Shown here in pieces: positions 60,101 through 64,000 of a stretch of 64,000 nt of DNA. Position 1 is the first letter of the stretch, and each line of letters begins with the position of its first letter. The translations under genes were made by a program, and so were the position numbers. The notes beneath the pieces were generated by a model. That model saw only the letters and a program-made list of their open reading frames with translations. It was not told the origin of the DNA and ran no database searches. The DNA is from Streptosporangium pseudovulgare (lineage in GTDB: Bacteria > Actinomycetota > Actinomycetes > Streptosporangiales > Streptosporangiaceae). The stretch is from contig NZ_BMQJ01000021.1 in assembly GCF_014648055.1 (NCBI RefSeq), forward strand, positions 47,926 to 111,925, in the 5' to 3' direction.

Positions 60101-62100
60101 TCCAGCACCCGAGGCTCGGGACGGCCGTCCCGAGCGGGAAAGACGGTGCGCAGCGTCTCGTGGCGCAGGGCCACGTCGGCGACCGCGGCGCGCAGCGCCT
60201 CCCGGTCCAGCCGGCCCGACAGCCGCAGCACCAGCGGGATCGTGTAGAGGCTCGCGCTCTCGGCGAGCCGGTCGGAGATCCACAGACGCGACTGGGCGAA
60301 CGACGGCTCCGGGCGTCCGGACTCCCCGCCTCGGGCCAGGACCGGCCTGGGCCGGCCGCCGTCCTCACCGCCGGCCCGCTCGATCCGGTCGGCGAGCGCG
60401 GCGACGGTCGGCGCCTCGAAGATCTCGCGGACCTGGAGTTCGGTGGAGAAGGCGGCGCGGATGGCGGTGACGGCGCGCATGGCGAGCAGGGAGTGGCCGC
60501 CGAGGGCGAAGAAGTCGTCGTCGACGCCGACGCCGGGTACGGCGAGGAGTTCGGCGAACAGCGCGCAGAGCCGTTCCTCGACGGGGGTGCGCGGGGCCGC
60601 GCCGGAGGTCGTGGTCTCCGGGGCGGGCAGGGCGCGGCGGTCGACCTTGCCGTTGTGGTTGAGCGGCAGCGCCGCCAGCACGACGAAGGCCGACGGCACC
60701 ATGTAGGCGGGCAGCGTCTCCCCGGCCGCCCGCCGTACCCGGTCGGCGAGCTCATCGGCGTCCCCGCCCGGTCCGGCGTCCGCGGCACGCGGGACGAGGT
60801 AGGCGACCAATCGCTTGTCGCCGGGACGGTCCTCCCGGGCCAGGACGGCGACCTGGGCCACCTCGGGGTGCCGCGCGAGGGTCGCCTCGATCTCGCCCAG
60901 CTCGATGCGGAAGCCGCGGATCTTCACTTGGCCGTCGGCGCGCCCGACGAACTCGAGGTCGCCGCCGGGCAGGCGGCGCACCAGGTCCCCGGTGCGGTAC
61001 ATCCGCGTGCCCGGCTCTCCGTACGGGCAGGCGACGAAGCGTTCGGCGGTCAGGTCCGGCCGGCCCAGGTAGCCGCGCGCCAGCTGCTCCCCGGTGAGGT
61101 ACAGCTCGCCCTCGTCGGCGGGCCGCAGGTTCTCGTCCAGGACATGGACGCCGACGGCGTCCAGCGGGCGGCCGATGGGGACGGCGCCCGACGGCGGCTT
61201 CTCCACCCGGTGGGAGACCGAGAACGTCGTGTTCTCGGTGGGTCCGTAGACGTTGTGCGCGGCGCCGCCGGCGAGGACGATCCGCTCCATCGCGGCGGGG
61301 TGGGCGGCCTCGCCCCCGGTCCACAGCGAGGGGATCCGCGCCAGCAGCTCCGGCGCCTCCTCGGCGAGCACGTTGAACAGGCCGGTCGTCAGGAACGCCG
61401 CGGTGACCCGCTCGCCGTCCAGTATCCGGGCCACCGTCGCGGCGTCGACGGCGCCGGGCGGCGCCATGACCACGGTGCCGCCGTTCAGCAGCGGCACCCA
61501 CAGCTCGTAGGTGGAGGCGTCGAAGGCGAACGAGGAGTGCGACAGCACGCGGTCGTGCTCCCGCCAGCGGTGGTCGGCGGCGAGGGCGGCGATGTTGCGG
61601 TGGGTGACGCCCACGCCCTTGGGGACGCCGGTGGAGCCGGAGGTGAACATCACGTACGCCAGCCGGTCGGCGGCGATGTCCAGGCCCGGGTTCTTCGGGT
61701 CGGTGTCGTCGCCCACGACCAGGGAGGTGACGTTCCCGGCCGGCTCGTGGCCGGCGTGCGCCGCGTCGGTCAGCACGATCCGCGCGCCCGCCTGGTCAAG
61801 GATCGCCCGCATGCGGGCGACCGGATAGGCCGGGTGCAGCGGGACGTAGGCGCCGCCGGCCTTGACGACGGCCAGCAGCGCCACCGCCACGTCGGCCGAG
61901 CGCTCCATGAGCACCGCGACCGGCGACTCCGGCCCGACGCCGGCGGCGGTCAGGCGGCGGGCCAGGGCGTTGGCCCGGCCGTTGAGCTCGGCCGCGGTCA
62001 GGCGGACCTCGCCGCAGACCACCGCCTCGGCATGCGGAGCCGCCGCCACCCGCGCCTCGAACAGCACGGCAAGGTTCCGCCGCAAAGAAATCGGGTTCAC
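57124..62100 (-). CDS. NRPS with domains A-T-C-A-T
   Basis: A 1658-residue synthetase. A1 about 10-495 (FTSGSTG from 152), carrier 1 with Ser537, condensation about 598-1045 (HHIAIDG 726-732), A2 about 1066-1560 (FTSGSTG 1216-1222), carrier 2 with Ser1609. It begins directly with A, so it can load the first residue. Pocket residues by alignment: A1 D194 A195 Y198 F236 W260 G262 V284 T292 F293 K485, close to Val/Ile-type codes; A2 D1260 V1261 Y1264 F1302 W1326 A1328 G1351 V1359 Y1360 K1551, no confident match. No epimerisation or thioesterase domain. GTG at 62100 has GGAG in front; the longer frame up to 62412 runs into the mbtH gene and is not used. It precedes the C-A-T-TE-MFS gene by 32 bp. 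Confidence 0.93.
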   Translation of the reverse strand: MNPISLRRNLAVLFEARVAAAPHAEAVVCGEVRLTAAELNGRANALARRLTAAGVGPESPVAVLMERSADVAVALLAVVKAGGAYVPLHPAYPVARMRAILDQAGARIVLTDAAHAGHEPAGNVTSLVVGDDTDPKNPGLDIAADRLAYVMFTSGSTGVPKGVGVTHRNIAALAADHRWREHDRVLSHSSFAFDASTYELWVPLLNGGTVVMAPPGAVDAATVARILDGERVTAAFLTTGLFNVLAEEAPELLARIPSLWTGGEAAHPAAMERIVLAGGAAHNVYGPTENTTFSVSHRVEKPPSGAVPIGRPLDAVGVHVLDENLRPADEGELYLTGEQLARGYLGRPDLTAERFVACPYGEPGTRMYRTGDLVRRLPGGDLEFVGRADGQVKIRGFRIELGEIEATLARHPEVAQVAVLAREDRPGDKRLVAYLVPRAADAGPGGDADELADRVRRAAGETLPAYMVPSAFVVLAALPLNHNGKVDRRALPAPETTTSGAAPRTPVEERLCALFAELLAVPGVGVDDDFFALGGHSLLAMRAVTAIRAAFSTELQVREIFEAPTVAALADRIERAGGEDGGRPRPVLARGGESGRPEPSFAQSRLWISDRLAESASLYTIPLVLRLSGRLDREALRAAVADVALRHETLRTVFPARDGRPEPRVLESVPDLTVTGIIDGSELDTAIRRTALRPFDLASEPPMRAELFALPPVDGRDEHVLALLFHHIAIDGWSLGPLERDLATAYAARVRGEEPGWQPLPVRYSDYARWQRELLGDPADPGSLMGEQTAHWRAALAGLPDEIALPADRPRPTVPGHLGESVSFSLPAGLRRRLLAVAQADQATLFMTLQAGLAALLTRLGAGADVPIGAPVAGRTDEALTDLVGFFANTLVLRTDTSGNPTFRELLARVRETDLAAFANQDVPFENLVEAINPPRVPGRTPLFQVMLGLVNTSPAESGVAGLTMALDPAYSLYGFGGAKCDLLFGFTDGHSADGTAAGLEGVLQYATDLFDRETAETIAARLVRLLEAVAADPDTPIGAVDLLDPAERRTLLREWNDTAAPTPPGNLAELFEARVAADPHAEAVVCGEVRLTAAELNGRANALARRLTAAGVGPESPVAVLMERSADVVVALLAVTKAGGAYVPLHPGLPVSRMRWIVERTGARVVLTDAAYAKHELAEHARAVEGVQAMTATEESDPENLGLEIAADRLVYAMFTSGSTGTPKGVAVTHRNIRSFATDRLWHGPAHRRVLFHTASSFDVSMYELWVPLLNGGTIVVAPPGVVDAATLTWALDTEHVTAIFLSTGLFNVLAPDHPALLARIPELWIAGEAASPTAVEHVLTAGATTVHNGYGPTETTVYATAHPITTPGPVIPIGRPLDNTRAYVLDDHLAPVPPGVPGELYLTGDHLARGYLHRPDLTAERFVACPHGRPGERMYRTGDLVRWLPDGTLDYLGRVDDQVKIRGIRIELGEINAVLGRHPELRQAVTVVREDQPGDRRLAAYLVPRAAGSDREGKLADLVRRFAEDNLPAYMVPAAFTVMDTLPLNHSGKVDRRALPTPIWQDTTATATAFVPPRTDAEHLVADVWTDVLGTTRVGVHDDFFALGGNSLLAIRVAARIRAAVDLEIPINVIFANPTVEKLADAVEALLIADIEGQGA
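57130..57600 (-). repeat. Near-identical repeat: 3' end of the A-T-C-A-T gene
   Basis: About 450 bp covering the end of A2 and carrier 2 repeats at 63558-64000 in the second NRPS gene with only scattered differences, including one 6-bp unit (GGTGGC) more here. The copy continues at least to the window edge. Confidence 0.88.
58684..58890 (-). repeat. Near-identical repeat: start of A2 (copy of 61858-62064)
   Basis: The DNA for the first about 65 residues of A2 repeats that of A1 with only a few changes; long runs are identical, including the codons for NGRANALARRLTAAGVGPES. This points to duplication or gene conversion between the adenylation domains. Confidence 0.85.
61858..62064 (-). repeat. 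Near-identical repeat: start of A1 (copy of 58684-58890)
   Basis: The partner of the A2-start repeat, about 3.17 kb away in direct orientation. Outside this block the two A domains differ much more. Confidence 0.85.
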
Positions 62101-62265
62101 GGAATCTCCAGGTTCAGGGCACGGGGCACAGGGGCCCCAGGGCACGATGAGGCGAAAAGCCGAACCGATGACACAGGCGCTGTTCAGCCACGGCTCAGCC
62201 GCGCGGAATATCCGCTTCCGAACGCGGCTCGCGGTGGTGGTCGCCCGGAGAGAAGGAACTCGGCA

Positions 62266-62297
62266 CCCCAAAAAGGGCACTGATGCCCTTTTTGGGG
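62266..62297 (-). terminator. Attenuator-like hairpin between mbtH and the NRPS gene
   Basis: A 14-bp perfect stem (62266-62279 with 62284-62297, arms CCCCAAAAAGGGCA and its complement) with a 4-nt loop, starting 16 bp after the mbtH stop. Just upstream in the transcript, AAAGGGCAC directly after the stop codon can pair with the GTGCCCTTT of the downstream arm, giving a competing structure. Confidence 0.7.
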
Positions 62298-62312
62298 GTT
62301 TTGGTGCCCTTT

Positions 62313-62513
62313 CTAGGACGCCTTCAGGCTGCGCGGCCGCATGTCGGCCCAGTTCGCGTTGATGAAGTCCAGGCAGCCCTGCCGGCTGTCCGTTTCGTGC
62401 GCGATGTCCCATCCGCCGGGAACTTCGGCGGAGGTCGGCCAGAGGGAGTACTGTCCCTCGCCGTTCACCAGGACGAGGTAACTGCCGTTCTCATCGTCGA
62501 ACGGATTGCTCAT
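62313..62513 (-). CDS. mbtH: MbtH-like protein
   Basis: A 66-residue MbtH-family protein: NPFDDENGSYLVLVNGEGQ, SLWPTSAEVPGGW and a tail NANWADMRPRSL. MbtH proteins bind and activate adenylation domains of NRPSs, so it should serve the synthetases downstream. ATG at 62513 has GGAGTTTCC before it, resembling the site of the NRPS gene (GGAGATTCC). It is the first gene of the cluster transcript, with its promoter in the gap towards the PEBP-family gene. Confidence 0.95.
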   Translation of the reverse strand: MSNPFDDENGSYLVLVNGEGQYSLWPTSAEVPGGWDIAHETDSRQGCLDFINANWADMRPRSLKAS

Positions 62514-62659
62514 GGAAACTCCGTGCTTTCGGAAACGGTCTCGTGGACGTCTTTGTCAACCGGAACGCAGGGTTACCGCATATCACCGGAAAGCGACCGA
62601 TCCCACCGTCTAAGTCACTAACACCCCGAAGGGGGAGTATCCCCTATGTATGCGGAGTA

Positions 62660-62721
62660 ATGTCAACCCTTGACTCCGAATGGGAAAGTGATGTCAACCC
62701 TTGACACTGCAGAGGAAAGTG
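62660..62721. promoter_or_regulatory. Divergent promoter with two 31-bp repeats carrying a 15-bp palindrome
   Basis: Two contiguous 31-bp repeats (62660-62690, 62691-62721), each with TGTCAA-CCC-TTGAC(A/T): the palindrome TGTCAACCCTTGACA is perfect in the second copy (62692-62706) and one base off in the first. Its TTGACA halves also serve as -35 boxes: plus strand TTGACA (62701-62706), 17 bp, AAGTAT (62724-62729) for the PEBP gene; minus strand TTGACA (62666-62661) and GATACT (62641-62636) for mbtH. A regulator here could control both directions. Confidence 0.65.
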
Positions 62722-62764
62722 ACAAGTATCCCGTCAGCCAGGAGTACGGAGTGGAGACGGGGGA

Positions 62765-63301
62765 ATGATGGCCGGTCGCGCGCCCATGCCATACGACTAT
62801 CTGCGGCAGGTGCCGGCTTTCACGGTCGTCAGCGACGACCTGGTGCACGACGGGGTCCTGCCCGACGCGCACGTCTACGAAGCCGGCAACGTCTCCCCGC
62901 ACCTGCGCTGGTCCGGCGCGCCGGCCGGGACGAAGAGCTACGCGGTCACCTGCTTCGACCCGGACGCCCCCACCGGCAGCGGCTGGTGGCACTGGGTGCT
63001 CGCCGACATCCCGGCCGACGTGACCGAGCTGCCGCGCGGCGCGGGCAGCGGCGACATGGAAGGGCTGCCCAAGGGCGCCCTGCACGGCCGCAACGACTAC
63101 GGCACCTTCGACTTCGGCGGAGCCGCTCCGCCCCCCGGCCCGGCCCACCGCTACGTCTTCGCCGTGCACGCCCTCGGGGTGGAGAGCATCGAGGTCACCC
63201 CCGACCAGACGGCCGCCGTCTTCAGCGGCACGATCAACCACTACGCCCTGGCCCGCGCGGTGCTCATCGCGGAGTACGGCGTGCCGGACTCCGAGGCCTG
63301 A
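62765..63301 (+). CDS. YbhB/YbcL-family (PEBP, Raf-kinase-inhibitor-like) protein
   Basis: A 178-residue protein of the phosphatidylethanolamine-binding fold. VSPHLRWSGAPAGTKSYAVTCFDPDAP, WWHWVLADIPADVTELP and PPPGPAHRYVFAVHALGVE carry the conserved ligand-pocket motifs DPDAP and HR. There is no signal peptide, so it is cytoplasmic. ATG at 62765 has GGAG 9 bp upstream. It lies between two NRPS genes on the opposite strand, sharing a promoter region with mbtH. Its function in this cluster is unknown. Confidence 0.9.
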   Translation: MMAGRAPMPYDYLRQVPAFTVVSDDLVHDGVLPDAHVYEAGNVSPHLRWSGAPAGTKSYAVTCFDPDAPTGSGWWHWVLADIPADVTELPRGAGSGDMEGLPKGALHGRNDYGTFDFGGAAPPPGPAHRYVFAVHALGVESIEVTPDQTAAVFSGTINHYALARAVLIAEYGVPDSEA

Positions 63302-63317
63302 CCGGCCGTTCGGCGCC

Positions 63318-63363
63318 TCGGGCCCCTCACCCGTCCCGGTTCACCGGCGGGTGAGGGGCCCGA
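63318..63363 (+). terminator. Terminator of the PEBP-family gene
   Basis: A perfect 16-bp stem (63318-63333 with 63348-63363) with a smaller CCGGT/ACCGG stem in its loop, followed by GCTTTT. It begins 16 bp after the stop. Confidence 0.85.
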
Positions 63364-63514
63364 ACGCTTTTCCGGCACCCCCGTCTCCTCCGGACACCGC
63401 TCCTCTCCGGCCATCCGATGTCCTTCGGGCACCCGGTACGGCCCGCCCGGCCGCCGCGGCATACCGAATCGGCATGGCGCGGCGGCCGGGCGGCGGGTTC
63501 GGGATTCTGCCCCG

Positions 63515-63542
63515 TGGACCCTCGCCGTGGCGAGGATCCACG
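63515..63542 (-). terminator. Terminator of the upstream NRPS gene
   Basis: GTGGA and CCTCGCC pair with GGCGAGG and TCCAC, a 12-bp stem with one internal mismatch, 10 bp past the NRPS stop on the minus strand. Confidence 0.65.
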
Positions 63543-63551
63543 AAACAGGTC

Positions 63552-64000
63552 CTAGTGTCCTCCGGCCTCGATGTCGGCGATCAGCAGTGCCTCCACGGCG
63601 TCGGCCAGCTTCTCGACGGTGGGGTTGGCGAAGATCACGTTGATCGGGATCTCCAGATCCACCGCGGACCTGATGCGCGACCGGACCCTGATGGCGAGCA
63701 GGGAGTTGCCGCCGAGGGCGAAGAAGTCGTCGTGGACGCCGACGCGGGCGGTGCCCAGGACGTCGGTCCAGACGTCGGCGACGAGGTGTTCGGCGTCGGT
63801 GCGGGGCGGGACGAAGGCGGTGGCGGTGGTGTCCTGCCATATGGGGGCGGGCAGGGCGCGGCGGTCGACCTTGCCGCTGTGGTTGAGCGGCAGGGCGTCC
63901 ATGACGGTGAAGGCCGCCGGGACCATGTAGGCGGGCAGGTTGTCCTCGGCGAAGCGCCGCACCAGGTCGGCGAGCTTGCCCTCGCGGTCGGATCCCGCGG
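63552..64000 (-). CDS. NRPS C-terminus (end of an A domain and carrier domain), cut by window edge
   Basis: The last about 149 residues of another synthetase reading into the window from the right. The end of an adenylation domain (LPAYMVPAAFTVMDALPL, NHSGKVDRRALP) is followed by a carrier domain with FFALGGNSLLA. The sequence is nearly identical to the end of the A-T-C-A-T protein at 57124, including IPINVIFANPTVEKLADAV. It ends with a free carrier domain, so its product must be passed to another protein. The PEBP-family gene between it and mbtH is on the other strand, so this NRPS is a separate transcript. Confidence 0.93.
   Translation of the reverse strand, partial: AGSDREGKLADLVRRFAEDNLPAYMVPAAFTVMDALPLNHSGKVDRRALPAPIWQDTTATAFVPPRTDAEHLVADVWTDVLGTARVGVHDDFFALGGNSLLAIRVRSRIRSAVDLEIPINVIFANPTVEKLADAVEALLIADIEAGGH
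63558..64000 (-). repeat. Near-identical repeat: 3' end of the second NRPS gene
   Basis: The partner of 57130-57600 in direct orientation, about 6.4 kb away. Similarity stops close to the stop codons of the two genes. Confidence 0.88.

Noticed and set aside
57304..62283. A 1659-codon open frame on the plus strand opposite the NRPS
   Set aside because: It is the antisense shadow of the A-T-C-A-T gene: Val/Gly/Ala/Asp-rich with no domain, while the minus strand carries full NRPS motifs.

Overview
The window is very GC-rich and shows the codon bias, GTG/TTG starts, Tat signals, DUF397/WhiJ-type regulators, F420-type enzymes and NRPS genes of a filamentous actinomycete. Its gene content fits Streptosporangiales (Streptosporangium, Nonomuraea and relatives) best, but that placement is inference from style, not a database match. 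No rRNA, tRNA, CRISPR array, insertion sequence or phage module was seen. One frameshifted relic lies at about 6.27-6.89 kb.

Layout. 0-2 kb holds the front of a peptide-type ABC transporter operon on the minus strand (lipoprotein, then a permease cut by the edge). 2.1-6 kb has a LysR regulator divergent from a secreted M9-family collagenase. 7-14.1 kb is a seven-gene operon in which every gene overlaps the next by 4 bp: double-GNAT acetyltransferase, PIG-L-type deacetylase, lipoprotein, two permeases and two ATPases of an oligopeptide-type ABC transporter. 14.1-23.2 kb looks like a cell-wall recycling locus: RpiR/MurR-type SIS regulator, NagZ, a Tat-exported DigH/YngK-like glycosidase, an exported membrane-anchored protein, a MurG paralogue, a BadF-type amino-sugar kinase and AnmK. 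The transporter and its acetyl-handling enzymes next door may feed it.

23-38 kb is a mixed stretch: choice-of-anchor-A protein, FMN reductase, F420-type LLM oxidoreductase, diacylglycerol-kinase-like enzyme, secreted HNH nuclease, phosphoglucomutase, VC0807-like membrane protein, permuted-papain amidase, fasciclin protein, short RecQ, DUF574 methyltransferase, and a WhiJ-type trio (HATPase, DUF397, HTH-DUF5753). 38-50 kb holds a serine hydrolase, a LysR/CoA-transferase/acyl-CoA dehydrogenase group, a TetR/SDR pair with two strong operators, an orphan hypF, two PPOX-fold proteins, a WYL regulator and a VOC protein.

50.5-64 kb (running off the right edge) is a nonribosomal peptide cluster read on the minus strand: MbtH, an A-T-C-A-T synthetase, a terminal C-A-T-TE synthetase that continues without a stop into a full MFS exporter, and a SyrP-like non-haem iron dioxygenase coupled by a 4-bp overlap. 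The thioesterase carries cysteine where serine is usual. A further NRPS ends at 63.55 kb with a 3' end almost identical to that of the first synthetase, and a PEBP-family gene separates them. MbtH and the PEBP gene share a divergent promoter with two copies of a 15-bp palindrome.

A recurring oddity is short tandem duplication at or just past the 3' ends of genes, seen in at least six places, some of it in frame and extending proteins.
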